From the NCBI GenBank assembly GCA_021442665.1, contig JABUSQ010000019.1, positions 1 to 32,541 on the forward strand: a DNA stretch of 32,541 nt. Reading direction: 5' to 3'. The position numbers and the translations under genes were made by a program. Source of the stretch: Oscillospiraceae bacterium. GTDB lineage: Bacteria > Bacillota > Clostridia > Oscillospirales > Oscillospiraceae. Within the stretch, counting starts at the first letter, position 1; each line of letters begins with the position of its first letter. Below are positions 16,633 to 26,378 of this stretch, piece by piece. Below the pieces are notes generated by a model. It was not told where the DNA came from and did not search any database. It saw nothing but the letters and a program-made list of their open reading frames with translations.

Positions 16633-17189
16633 TACTTCTGAGACTGTTCTGGGAATTCTTCAAAATAGGAATGTTCTCCGTAGGGGGAGGAATGGCAGCC
16701 CTGCCCTTCCTTTACGATATGGCGGACCGCACAAGCTGGTTTACCTATGACCAGATAGCAGATATGCTGGCTGTGTCTGAATCTACTCCCGGCCCCATAG
16801 GTATCAACATGGCTACCTATACAGGCTTTACCACTGCAGGCGTATGGGGCTCCGTTGTTGCTACCCTCGGGGTAATAACCCCCGGCATTGTCATCGTTCT
16901 GCTGATAGTTGCTGTGCTGGAGAAATTCCGAAACAACAGATATGTTGAAGCAGCTTTCTACGGTCTGCGCCCGGCATCCACGGGGCTGATTGCCGCCGCA
17001 GGAATAATGGTAGTGGAGATAGCCCTGCTGAACATGGACGCCGGGGAGCTTTGGGACTTGTTTGACTTTAAGGCAATAGCTCTTGCGACAGTGCTTCTGG
17101 TGCTTACAAGATGGATTAAGCCCACAAAAAAGCTTCATCCGATAGTTTTTATTGCAGCCTCTGCCGTTGTAGGCGTTCTTATATTCTGA
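16629..17189 (+). CDS. Chromate transporter family protein (half-length CHR subunit 2)
   Basis: 'FFKIGMFSVGGGMAALPFLYDMA...DMLAVSESTPGPIGINMATYTGF'. Confidence 0.88.
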   Translation: MILLRLFWEFFKIGMFSVGGGMAALPFLYDMADRTSWFTYDQIADMLAVSESTPGPIGINMATYTGFTTAGVWGSVVATLGVITPGIVIVLLIVAVLEKFRNNRYVEAAFYGLRPASTGLIAAAGIMVVEIALLNMDAGELWDLFDFKAIALATVLLVLTRWIKPTKKLHPIVFIAASAVVGVLIF

Positions 17190-17235
17190 GAAGATAAGCA
17201 AAAACAAATGCGGCGTCCAAATCTGTACCGATATG

Positions 17236-17269
17236 AAAGACCGTCCGACGATATATCGGGCGGTCTTTT
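17236..17269 (+). terminator. Rho-independent terminator after the chromate transporter pair
   Basis: AAAGACCGTCCGA...TCGGGCGGTCTTTT. Confidence 0.8.
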
Positions 17270-17547
17270 ACGGGTTGATATGATAGAAATATTATCCCGG
17301 AATTCATATATAAACTTCATCGTAAAATAATAAAATCGTTAAAGTCCGGTCGCAACATCCGGGAAAACCTGTAACTAAGGCTCACGGCGGACAGAAATCT
17401 CATAAATTTTTATGCAAACAGTAGAAATAATGTGCAAAGCTGTGTTAGAATTAAAAAATTAAGGTAACTTGAAGTTAACTTGCCATGAAGCAGTCCTGTG
17501 TCACACCTGTGGAATGTTTTGAAAATACAGCATAACAGGAGATAAAT

Positions 17548-18561
17548 ATGCTTGAGAGAAGGATAGAGGTTGAGCGGATGGAACACGTCATAAGCGTGTT
17601 CGGCTCCTTTGACCAGAATTTGAGGATAATAGAAACGGAGCTTAATGTCAAGGTGCTTGACCGTGACAATATGCTCCATATAACGGGTGACGAAGAAAAC
17701 GTCATGCTGGCGGAGAAGGCGATAAACGGACTTCTGACGCTGGCGGCGAGAGGGGAGAATATAGACTCTCAGAGCGTGAGATATATTCTGAAGCTCGTTG
17801 CCGAGGGCCGTGAGAGCAAAATAAGCGAGCTTGCGGCGGATGTGGTGTGCATAACCGCAAAGGGAAAGCCCGTAAAGGCAAAGACCCTCGGCCAGAAGAC
17901 CTACTGTGAGGCAATTTCCGAAAACACAATCACGTTGGGAATAGGCCCTGCGGGTACAGGCAAGACCTACCTTGCCGTGGCGGCGGCTGTAGCGGCATTC
18001 CGTGCAGAGCAGGTAAATCGCATAATTCTCACAAGGCCCGCCGTAGAGGCCGGAGAGAGGCTGGGCTTTCTCCCCGGCGACCTGCAGAGCAAGGTGGATC
18101 CATATCTCCGCCCCCTGTACGATGCACTATTCGACATGCTCGGTGCGGATACCTATCAGAAATATCTTGAGCGGGGCAACATCGAGGTTGCGCCTCTTGC
18201 ATACATGAGAGGGCGAACTCTGGATGACAGCTTCATCATCCTCGACGAAGCTCAGAATACCTCCCGTGAGCAGATGAAGATGTTTCTTACCAGAATAGGC
18301 TTCGGCTCCAAGGTGGTAATAACCGGAGATATCACTCAGATAGACCTGCCGGAGGATAAGACCAGCGGTCTGAAGGTGGCAATGAAGGTGCTGGAGGGTA
18401 TTGACGATATCGCAATTTGCAGACTGACGGGAGCCGACGTGGTACGCCATCAGCTTGTGCAGAGGATAATCGAGGCATACGAGGTCTTCGATAAGAAAAA
18501 CCCACCCGAGAAGACGGAAAAGCCGAATTACAGGAAAAAGAGTGCGAAAAATGAGTCATAA
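17548..18561 (+). CDS. PhoH family ATPase
   Basis: 'LGIGPAGTGKTYLAVAAAVAAF', 'FIILDEAQNTSREQMKMFLTRIGFGSKVVITGDITQIDLP'. Confidence 0.95.
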   Translation: MLERRIEVERMEHVISVFGSFDQNLRIIETELNVKVLDRDNMLHITGDEENVMLAEKAINGLLTLAARGENIDSQSVRYILKLVAEGRESKISELAADVVCITAKGKPVKAKTLGQKTYCEAISENTITLGIGPAGTGKTYLAVAAAVAAFRAEQVNRIILTRPAVEAGERLGFLPGDLQSKVDPYLRPLYDALFDMLGADTYQKYLERGNIEVAPLAYMRGRTLDDSFIILDEAQNTSREQMKMFLTRIGFGSKVVITGDITQIDLPEDKTSGLKVAMKVLEGIDDIAICRLTGADVVRHQLVQRIIEAYEVFDKKNPPEKTEKPNYRKKSAKNES

Positions 18562-19030
18562 GGTAGTAATAAGCCGTGAGAAGCACGGTCTGGGACATTT
18601 CAAGGCAGAACAGCTTATAAGAAAATCAATAAAAAAAGCACTGACCGCTGAGGGGATATACCAGCCCTGCACGGTTAGCGTTATGTTAACCGATGACGAT
18701 GGAATCCACTCCGTCAACAGAGAGTTCCGCGGCGTTGACAGAGCGACGGACGTGCTGTCTTTTCCCTTCAACGAGCTGACGCCGGGTGAGTTTGACGAAT
18801 CCTTATGCGAACGAGACCCTGAGGACGGAAGCATCCTGCTGGGTGACATGATGATATCCCTTGAACACTGTGAGGTTCAGGGGAAGGAGCTTGGTCATGG
18901 CTTTGAGCGTGAGGTATGCTACCTGACGGTGCATTCGGTGCTGCATCTGCTGGGTTACGACCATGTGGATGAGGGCGAAATGAAGGCACGGATGCGTGCA
19001 AGAGAAAAAGATATAATGGGAGATAGCTGA
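18551..19030 (+). CDS. ybeY: Endoribonuclease/rRNA maturation factor YbeY
   Basis: 'ATDVLSFPF', metal motif 'HSVLHLLGYDH'; track start 18542, ATG 18551 likely. Confidence 0.93.
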   Translation: MSHKVVISREKHGLGHFKAEQLIRKSIKKALTAEGIYQPCTVSVMLTDDDGIHSVNREFRGVDRATDVLSFPFNELTPGEFDESLCERDPEDGSILLGDMMISLEHCEVQGKELGHGFEREVCYLTVHSVLHLLGYDHVDEGEMKARMRAREKDIMGDS

Positions 19031-19031
19031 A

Positions 19032-19919
19032 ATGATAGAAAAATCTGCAATGATAACCATATGCGGCAGACCGAATGTGGGAAAGTCCACCCTGACAAAC
19101 GCTCTGGTGGGTGAGAAGATCGCCATTGTTTCCAACAAGCCGCAGACTACCCGAAACCGAATCAGTGCGATACTGAACAAGGGCGACACTCAGTTCGTGT
19201 TCATGGATACTCCCGGCTTCCACAAGCCCAGAACACGACTGGGCGACTACATGGTGAATGTCGTTAAGGAGAGTGTCTGCGATGTGGACGCTGTCATGCT
19301 GGTGGTGGAGCCGATAGCCGGAATCGGAAAGCAGGAGGAAGAGCTTATCGCCAGACTAAAGGATACTCAGGCCCCGGCTCTGCTGGTCATTAACAAGATT
19401 GATACCGTTGAAAAGCCCGAGCTGCTTGCGGTTATTGCCGCATACTCTGCCACACACGAGTTTGACGCCGTGATACCGATTTCCGCAAGGACGGGTGAAG
19501 GTCTTGACGAACTCATGTCGGAGCTTGAAAAGTATGCCGTGGAGGGGCCTCAGCTTTTCCCGGAGGATATGATAAGCGACCAGCCGGAAAAGCAGATATG
19601 CGCAGAGCTTGTGCGTGAGAAGCTTCTGCTGTGCCTCGAAAAGGAGATACCCCACGGCACTGCGATAGAGGTGACAAAGTTCAGCGAGCGTGACAACGGA
19701 ATAATCGACATGGACGTAACCATCTTCTGCGAAAAGGCGAGCCACAAGGGCATTATCATCGGCAAGCAGGGAAGTATGCTGAGAAAAATAGGCGAGCTTG
19801 CCAGAACGGATATCGAGGCGTTTATGGGCACCAGGGTTTTCCTTCAGACATGGGTCAAAGTCAAGGAAAACTGGAGAGATTCTCAGGCTCAGCTTCGCAA
19901 CTTCGGCTTTACGGAATAA
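19032..19919 (+). CDS. era: GTPase Era
   Basis: 'GRPNVGKSTLTNALVGEKIAIVSNKPQTTRNRI', 'DTPGFHKPR', 'NKID', KH motif 'IIGKQGSMLRKIGELAR'. Confidence 0.97.
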   Translation: MIEKSAMITICGRPNVGKSTLTNALVGEKIAIVSNKPQTTRNRISAILNKGDTQFVFMDTPGFHKPRTRLGDYMVNVVKESVCDVDAVMLVVEPIAGIGKQEEELIARLKDTQAPALLVINKIDTVEKPELLAVIAAYSATHEFDAVIPISARTGEGLDELMSELEKYAVEGPQLFPEDMISDQPEKQICAELVREKLLLCLEKEIPHGTAIEVTKFSERDNGIIDMDVTIFCEKASHKGIIIGKQGSMLRKIGELARTDIEAFMGTRVFLQTWVKVKENWRDSQAQLRNFGFTE

Positions 19920-20123
19920 GCTTCTATTATAATTTCTCCCGATATCTTTCGTCTGTCAGCTGCTAATGACGTCGAAGTGATTTAATACCTGAAGAAAATC
20001 TGCTGCGGATGTTAACATGAACAGGAGGCCGGCTGTGCCGACTGATGTACCGCACGGAGGCAAATTAAAGGAAAAAGAGAATGCGGTCGGGGAGGAGCCC
20101 CGCTTCGCATGAGCGGTGTACAT

Positions 20124-20870
20124 ATGTTTAAAACCACACGGGGACTGATACTGCGGGAAGTCAAATACAAGGAAGCCGACAGAATACTCACGGTGCTCAC
20201 TGAGGATATGGGAAAGATAACTGTTAAGGCAAGGGGAGCGCTGCGAAAGGGCAGTAAAACCGGAGCCGCAACCCAGCTCCTTGTATTCTCGGAGCTCACA
20301 ATGTTCGAAAACATGGGGCGTTGGAGCGTAAACGAGGCGTCCACCATAGAGGAATTCAAGGGGCTTCGCAATGACATTGAGGCGCTGGCTCTGGCAAGCT
20401 ACTTTTCCGAGTGTGCAGAGGCCCTGTCCGACGAGGACAGACCCGATTCATCCATGCTTCAGCTTATTCTGAACTGCCTTTATGCTCTCAGTAAAGGTAT
20501 GTACGGACAGAAGCAGATAAAAGCAGCATTTGAAATGCGTATTATGTGTATTTCCGGCTATGCGCCCAATCTCGGAAGCTGTGCCGTCTGCGGGAAACAG
20601 GAGCCTGCGGAGCCACGCTTCAGCCCTCGGAACGGCATTATGGTCTGCCGTGAATGCCGCAGGACTGAGCATCAGGCGAATGTACGGCTCTGCCCGGATT
20701 CGCTGAAAACTCTGCGCTATATATGTGAGGCGGAGCCGAGAAGGATCCTGTCATTTCGCACGACGGATAAGGCAATGGACAATGCAGCCTGCGCCGCAGA
20801 GACATATCTTCTGACGCAGACAGAACGGACATTTTCCGCTCTGTCTTACTGGAAACAGATAAAACTCTGA
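20124..20870 (+). CDS. recO: DNA repair protein RecO
   Basis: 'FKTTRGLILREVKYKEADRILTVLTEDMGKITVKARGALRKGSK', zinc region 'CAVCGKQEP...CRECRR'; track start 20109 is an alternative. Confidence 0.92.
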   Translation: MFKTTRGLILREVKYKEADRILTVLTEDMGKITVKARGALRKGSKTGAATQLLVFSELTMFENMGRWSVNEASTIEEFKGLRNDIEALALASYFSECAEALSDEDRPDSSMLQLILNCLYALSKGMYGQKQIKAAFEMRIMCISGYAPNLGSCAVCGKQEPAEPRFSPRNGIMVCRECRRTEHQANVRLCPDSLKTLRYICEAEPRRILSFRTTDKAMDNAACAAETYLLTQTERTFSALSYWKQIKL

Positions 20871-20886
20871 ATTTTTAGAGGAACCT

Positions 20887-23271
20887 TTGGAAATAATGAA
20901 CTTTTATGAAAAATCTTTAAATACGCTGGAACTTCCTGCCGTGCTTAAACTGCTCTCCGATGAGGCGGTCACCGTGTCGGCAAAGGAAGCAGCTGCTATG
21001 CTTCAGCCCTCGGATAATGCGTCTGAGGTGAGGCACAGACTTGAAGAAACAAGTGCGGCAAAGACTATGATGGTGGTGAGGGGAAGCCCCTCGCTTTCGG
21101 GTATTAAGGACGTTAGACCGTCGATCAACCGTGCCGATCTGGGCGGTGCTCTCAATACCCGGGAGCTTCTGGATATTGCCCGTGTACTTCAGTGTTCGCG
21201 GCTTGTGAAGGGCTATCTTGCCGACGACACGGTAGGAAAGACCTGCATAGACCACCTTTTCCACGCACTCCGCGCAAACAGATTTCTTGAGGAAAAGATA
21301 AGCTCCTCCATCACGGGTGAGGATGAGATTTCCGACAGCGCATCTCCGGAGCTCGCAAATCTCCGCAGGAAAATAAGGGCCACAGGTGCAAGAGTTCGTG
21401 ATTCGCTGCAGAAGATAATTTCATCGCCCTCCTACGCTAAGGTACTGCAGGAGCCTATAATCACCATGCGCTCGGACAGATTTGTCGTACCTGTTAAGGC
21501 GGAGTGCAAGGGAGCGATTCCGGGGCTTGTTCACGACATGTCTGCGTCGGGAGCTACACTTTTCATAGAGCCTATGGCAGCTGTAAAGGCAAATAATGAG
21601 CTTAGGGAGCTGGCGGCAAAGGAGAAAGCCGAGATAGAGCGTATCCTTGCTGAGCTTTCCGCAGACTGTGCTGAGCATGGCGACGACATATCCTCTGACT
21701 TCGTTCTGCTTACTCAGCTCGATCTTATCTTCGCAAAGGCAAAGCTATCCTACAAACTAAACTGTCAGGCTCCGGAACTGAGAGAAAAGGGCGTAATACT
21801 CAGAAAGGCGCGCCATCCTTTGCTTGATCCCGCCAAGGCTGTACCCATAAGCCTTGAGCTGGGGGAGGATTTCGATACTCTCGTAATCACGGGACCGAAC
21901 ACAGGCGGCAAGACTGTTACTCTGAAAACCATCGGTCTGCTCAGTTTAATGGCGCAGTGCGGACTGCATATACCCGCAGATGACGGCAGCGGAGTACCAG
22001 TGTTCCGTCATATTCTTGCCGACATAGGCGATGAACAGAGCATAGAGCAGAATCTTTCCACCTTCTCAGCACACATGACGAATATAGTAAATATACTTAA
22101 GGAGTGCGACGACAGCTCGCTGCTGCTGTTTGATGAGCTTGGTGCGGGCACTGACCCCACCGAGGGTGCGGCTCTTGCCATAGCTATCATAGAGCACGCA
22201 AGAAGTCTTGGCGCGGTCATCGCCGCTACGACGCACTATTCGGAGCTCAAGGTCTATGCCACCACGGAGCAGGGCGTTCAGAACGCCTCCTGCGAGTTTG
22301 ACGTGGAGACCCTGCGTCCCACCTATAAGCTTCTTGTGGGAATACCCGGTAAATCAAATGCATTTGCCATATCCGGGAGACTCGGTCTTGACAGCAGAAT
22401 AATCGAGGACGCCGGAAAGCGAGTGGGTACTCAGAATGCAAGCTTTGAGGCAACTATCGAAAAGCTTGAGCAGACAAGACTGCTTCTGGAAAGGGACAGA
22501 GATGAGGCGGCGAGGAAACTCCGCGAGGCAGAGGAAAACGCAAAGAAGGCTGCCTTCCTTCGGGCAGAACTGGCGGTGCGCCTTGAGAAGGCAGATGAGA
22601 AGTCACGCAAGGAGGCGGAGCGCATCATCTCCGAAGCCCGCAGAGCGGCGGAGGAGACCTTTTCGGAGCTTGACGAGATGCGGCGAAGAGCTAACGAGCA
22701 GGAGGAGGCGCAGGCGGTAAACGAGGCGAGAAGCGAGCTGAGAAGAAAGCTAAACGAGTCTTCTGAAAAGCTCAAGCCACACCGGCAGGAGATTCCCGGA
22801 GAGGAGAAAAAATCCTCCCGTGCAGTCAGAGTGGGAGACGTGGTGGAGATAATATCCATTGGTATGAAGGCTGAGGTCATCGAGGCCAATCCCGATGGGA
22901 CCCTGAGTCTCAGGTCGGGAATGATGACAGCAAGGGCAAAGCAGAGCGAGGTGTTTCTGCTTGAGGGAGCACAGTCGAAGCCGAAAAGGAAGGTATATTC
23001 CACAGGAACAGCCGTGCGAACAGCCGCCGTTGCACCTGAAATCGACCTTCGGGGAATGGAATCGCTGGAGGCTGTCGCCACGGCGGAAATGTATATTGAC
23101 AGCGCCGTCATGGCTAAGCTGAAGTCCGTTACCATCATCCACGGAAAGGGCACCGGAGCACTCCGTGCTGCAGTACAGCAGATGTTAAAACACAACAAAT
23201 CAGTCAAATCCTTCCGTCTTGGACGGTACGGTGAGGGTGAAACCGGAGTAACTGTTGTCGAATTGAAGTAA
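20887..23271 (+). CDS. mutS2: Endonuclease MutS2
   Basis: Walker A 'ITGPNTGGKTVTLKTIGL', 'LLLFDELGAGTDPTEGAALA', C-terminal Smr domain 'IDLRGMESLEAV...IIHGKGTGALR'. TTG 20887 or ATG 20896 start. Confidence 0.96.
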   Translation: MEIMNFYEKSLNTLELPAVLKLLSDEAVTVSAKEAAAMLQPSDNASEVRHRLEETSAAKTMMVVRGSPSLSGIKDVRPSINRADLGGALNTRELLDIARVLQCSRLVKGYLADDTVGKTCIDHLFHALRANRFLEEKISSSITGEDEISDSASPELANLRRKIRATGARVRDSLQKIISSPSYAKVLQEPIITMRSDRFVVPVKAECKGAIPGLVHDMSASGATLFIEPMAAVKANNELRELAAKEKAEIERILAELSADCAEHGDDISSDFVLLTQLDLIFAKAKLSYKLNCQAPELREKGVILRKARHPLLDPAKAVPISLELGEDFDTLVITGPNTGGKTVTLKTIGLLSLMAQCGLHIPADDGSGVPVFRHILADIGDEQSIEQNLSTFSAHMTNIVNILKECDDSSLLLFDELGAGTDPTEGAALAIAIIEHARSLGAVIAATTHYSELKVYATTEQGVQNASCEFDVETLRPTYKLLVGIPGKSNAFAISGRLGLDSRIIEDAGKRVGTQNASFEATIEKLEQTRLLLERDRDEAARKLREAEENAKKAAFLRAELAVRLEKADEKSRKEAERIISEARRAAEETFSELDEMRRRANEQEEAQAVNEARSELRRKLNESSEKLKPHRQEIPGEEKKSSRAVRVGDVVEIISIGMKAEVIEANPDGTLSLRSGMMTARAKQSEVFLLEGAQSKPKRKVYSTGTAVRTAAVAPEIDLRGMESLEAVATAEMYIDSAVMAKLKSVTIIHGKGTGALRAAVQQMLKHNKSVKSFRLGRYGEGETGVTVVELK

Positions 23272-23327
23272 AATACATTATCAGAATCTCCAAATAATGT
23301 GTAAATCAACAAAATGAACAATTTTAG

Positions 23328-23356
23328 TTGACGATTTTTATATTTTTTGCTAAAGT
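23328..23356 (+). promoter_or_regulatory. Promoter for HPr gene
   Basis: TTGACG (23328-23333), 17-bp spacer, TGcTAAAGT (-10 at 23351-23356). Confidence 0.6.
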
Positions 23357-23391
23357 AATCTTAATCGTTATGATTATAAGGAGAGGCGAAA

Positions 23392-23655
23392 ATGGTAACA
23401 AATGAGGTAGTCATCAATAATCAGGTTGGACTGCATGCCAGACCCGCAACCTTCTTTATCCAGAAGGCAAATGAGTTTAAAAGCAGCATATGGATTGAGA
23501 AGGAAGAACGTCGTGTAAATGCAAAAAGCCTGCTTGGCGTCCTGTCTCTGGGCATCGTTAAAGGTACTGCCGTTAAACTCGTTGCAGACGGTGCAGATGA
23601 GGAAAACGCAATCGAAACTCTTTCTGAGCTTATTTTGTCTGATTTCACCGAGTGA
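23392..23655 (+). CDS. HPr family phosphocarrier protein
   Basis: 'NQVGLHARPATFFIQKANEFKS' (His15-type site) and 'VNAKSLLGVLSLGI' (Ser46-type site). Confidence 0.95.
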   Translation: MVTNEVVINNQVGLHARPATFFIQKANEFKSSIWIEKEERRVNAKSLLGVLSLGIVKGTAVKLVADGADEENAIETLSELILSDFTE

Positions 23656-23674
23656 TTATTAAAAATGAAGTTGA

Positions 23675-23708
23675 GGGCGTGTCACAAATATGACACGCCC
23701 TTATTCTT
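23675..23708 (+). terminator. Terminator after HPr
   Basis: GGGCGTGTCA-caaata-TGACACGCCC followed by TTATTCTT. Confidence 0.75.
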
Positions 23709-23719
23709 AAGGTGCTGTT

Positions 23720-24574
23720 ATGAAAAAGGAAAACATCGCAATAATTGAGATGCTTGCCTGCGCCGCATTATGGAGTATAGCGGGAATACTGATAAAGCTC
23801 ATTCCATGGAACAGCTTTGCTATAAGCGGCATTAGGAGTTTTTTTGCGGGTATAACCGTGCTCGTTTACATGGGCATAAAACGATATAAGATTGTCGTTA
23901 ACCGCAAGACCATTGCGGCAGGGCTTGTTATGGGGGCTCTGTATACGGTGTTTGTCGCCGCAAATAAGCTTACGACTGCGGCAAACGCCATAGTTCTTCA
24001 GTTTTCAGCGCCGCTGGATATTGTGATTTTCTCCGCCCTTATCTATAAGACAAAGATAAGAAGAAGGGATATAATAGCCGTAGTATTTACCATGCTGGGA
24101 ATATCGCTGTTCTTCTTCGACGGGCTGGAGGCAGGATACCTTGCGGGTAACTGCCTTTCTCTGCTGGCGGGTATGCTCATGGGTGCAATGTTCATGATAC
24201 TGGGCGATACCAAGGGCGAAGAACGCTATTCCGCAGTGCTCATGGGACAGATTACGGCATTTATTGTAGGTCTTCCGTTCCTGATTACGGATACTCCTTC
24301 CTTTACGGGCCTTCCTGTACTGTTCATTGTTGTTCTTGGTGTGGTTCAGCTCGGAATTCCTTTTATTCTCTATTCCAAAGCGGCAGATTACTGCCCGCCC
24401 CTTGCCTGTTGCCTTCTGGGTGCTGTTGAGCCACTGCTTAATCCCGTGTGGGTGCTGATTTTTGACGGAGAAAAGCCCGGAATATTTGCCCTGTTCGGCG
24501 GTATAATAGTTATCATATCGGTAACGGTATGGTGCGCTCTTGACGCAAAGAAAAAAGAGGAAAGTCATGCCTGA
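23720..24574 (+). CDS. DMT-superfamily transporter, EamA family
   Basis: About 10 hydrophobic segments; two EamA-like halves; 'GAVEPLLNPVWVLIFDGEKPG'. Confidence 0.88.
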   Translation: MKKENIAIIEMLACAALWSIAGILIKLIPWNSFAISGIRSFFAGITVLVYMGIKRYKIVVNRKTIAAGLVMGALYTVFVAANKLTTAANAIVLQFSAPLDIVIFSALIYKTKIRRRDIIAVVFTMLGISLFFFDGLEAGYLAGNCLSLLAGMLMGAMFMILGDTKGEERYSAVLMGQITAFIVGLPFLITDTPSFTGLPVLFIVVLGVVQLGIPFILYSKAADYCPPLACCLLGAVEPLLNPVWVLIFDGEKPGIFALFGGIIVIISVTVWCALDAKKKEESHA

Positions 24575-26378
24575 CACTCTGCTGAAAAAAGCAAATAATC
24601 TCCCGCAGCTTCCCGGAGTATACATCATGCTGGACGCTGCGGGTGAAGTTATTTATGTGGGCAAGGCAAAGAAACTGAAAAATCGGGTGACAAGCTATTT
24701 CAGAGGCGGCCATCCCCCAAAAGTGGAGGCCATGGTGCAGAAGGTTGCCGATTTCAGCGTCATAGTGGTGGATTCGGAGTTTGAGTCTCTTGTGCTTGAA
24801 AACTCGCTTATCAAGCAGCACCAGCCCCATTATAATATTCTTCTGAAGGATGACAAGGGATATCCGTTTATCAGAGTGGATACAGCAGAGGAATACCCAC
24901 ATTTTGAGCTTGCAAACAAAGTCCAAAAGGACGGAGCAAAATATTTCGGCCCGTTCGGCGGACGAAGCATGACAAAGGAGGTCATCGACGTTGTCTGCAA
25001 GGCTCTGCTTCTTCCGAACTGCGGCAAGCGTTTCCCCCGTGATATGGGCAAGTCAAGGCCATGCCTTAATCATCACATGGGTAACTGTCTTGCGTGGTGT
25101 TCAGGTGACAGAAGCAGGGAAGAATACCGCAGATTGACAGACGAGGCATGTATGATACTCGAAGGCAGAACCGATACACTTGTCGGCAATCTGATGAAAG
25201 AGATGGAACAGGCTGCGGAGGAACTCAGATTTGAGCAGGCAGCACAGCTCCGGGACAGAATAAGAGCTGTGCAGGGACTTTCAAACAAGCAGCGGGTAAT
25301 AGCCACAGCCTTTGCGGATACGGACGCAGTAGGCTTTGTGCGTGGAGTAAAGAGCTGCTTTGTGGTACTTCACTTTAACGGAGGCTCGCTTATCGGTAAA
25401 GACTATGAGCTGATAGCAGAACCCATGGAGCCCGATGGAGAGGCTGTTTCATCACTGGTTAGACAGTATTATGCACAAAGGGGGGGCTGTCCTAAGCACA
25501 TACTCATGCCCTTGGAAACGGAAGACAGAGAAGAACTTTCAAGGCTATTTACGGAAAGCTTCGGGCACAGGGTGTACGTGGAGCTGCCGGAGCGGGGCGA
25601 GCGGTTAAAGCTCGTTTCCAGGGCAAACCTCAACGCAAGGGAGGAAATACTCAGAGCCACTACCGTGCAGCAGAGAAGGACGGGCACGCTGGAGTGGCTG
25701 GAGAAGGCTCTTGAGCTTCCGGGCTATCCCGGCAGAATAGAGGCTTTCGATATTTCAAACCTCGGCGACACGGGCATAGTAGCGGCGATGACTGTGCATA
25801 AGGACGGCAGACCGATGAAAAAGGATTACAGAAAATTTCGCATAAGAGAGCTTGATGTGCGTGATGACTATGCCGGCATGTATCAGGCGGTCCTTCGCAG
25901 ATTCAAACGCTATAAGGACATGGACGAAAAGTTTGACAGTCTTCCCGACCTTCTCCTGATAGACGGAGGCTCTACCCATGCAGCAGTAGCTGAAAAGGCA
26001 CTCTCCGAGCTAGGCATAAGCCTGCCGGTCTTCGGTATGGTGAAGGATGAACGACACCGCACAAGGGCACTTGTCAGCGCTCAGGGAAGAGAGATAAGTA
26101 TAAACACGAATCAGGGGGCTTTTTCTCTTATCGGGCGTATACAGGAGGAGACTCACCGATTTGCAATAGAGTATCAGCGGTCGCTGCGAAACGAGAATTT
26201 CGCGTCTGAGCTTCAGAAAATACCGGGCATCGGAGAAAAAAGAAAAAACGAACTGCTGAAGCATTTTAAAACCATCAGGGCAATACGCACGGCAGAGGTC
26301 ACGGAGCTTCGTGCCGTTGTACCGGTGAATACCGCAAGGGCAATATATGATTACTATCATGGAGAGGCAGAGAAATGA
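24567..26378 (+). CDS. uvrC: Excinuclease ABC subunit UvrC
   Basis: GIY-YIG 'LPGVYIMLDAAGEVIYVGKAKKLKNRVTSYF', UvrB-binding region, 'LLIDGG', C-terminal HhH 'KIPGIGEKRKNELLKHF'. Confidence 0.97.
   Translation: MPDTLLKKANNLPQLPGVYIMLDAAGEVIYVGKAKKLKNRVTSYFRGGHPPKVEAMVQKVADFSVIVVDSEFESLVLENSLIKQHQPHYNILLKDDKGYPFIRVDTAEEYPHFELANKVQKDGAKYFGPFGGRSMTKEVIDVVCKALLLPNCGKRFPRDMGKSRPCLNHHMGNCLAWCSGDRSREEYRRLTDEACMILEGRTDTLVGNLMKEMEQAAEELRFEQAAQLRDRIRAVQGLSNKQRVIATAFADTDAVGFVRGVKSCFVVLHFNGGSLIGKDYELIAEPMEPDGEAVSSLVRQYYAQRGGCPKHILMPLETEDREELSRLFTESFGHRVYVELPERGERLKLVSRANLNAREEILRATTVQQRRTGTLEWLEKALELPGYPGRIEAFDISNLGDTGIVAAMTVHKDGRPMKKDYRKFRIRELDVRDDYAGMYQAVLRRFKRYKDMDEKFDSLPDLLLIDGGSTHAAVAEKALSELGISLPVFGMVKDERHRTRALVSAQGREISINTNQGAFSLIGRIQEETHRFAIEYQRSLRNENFASELQKIPGIGEKRKNELLKHFKTIRAIRTAEVTELRAVVPVNTARAIYDYYHGEAEK

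Noticed and set aside
17342-17405. Known riboswitch class upstream of phoH
   Set aside because: Compared mentally with c-di-GMP, ZTP, fluoride, guanidine, SAM and THF consensus motifs; none fits convincingly.
22431-23321. 296-aa Ser-rich minus-strand ORF
   Set aside because: Antisense to the MutS2 coiled-coil/Smr region; low-complexity Ser content mirrors Glu/Lys/Arg codons on plus.
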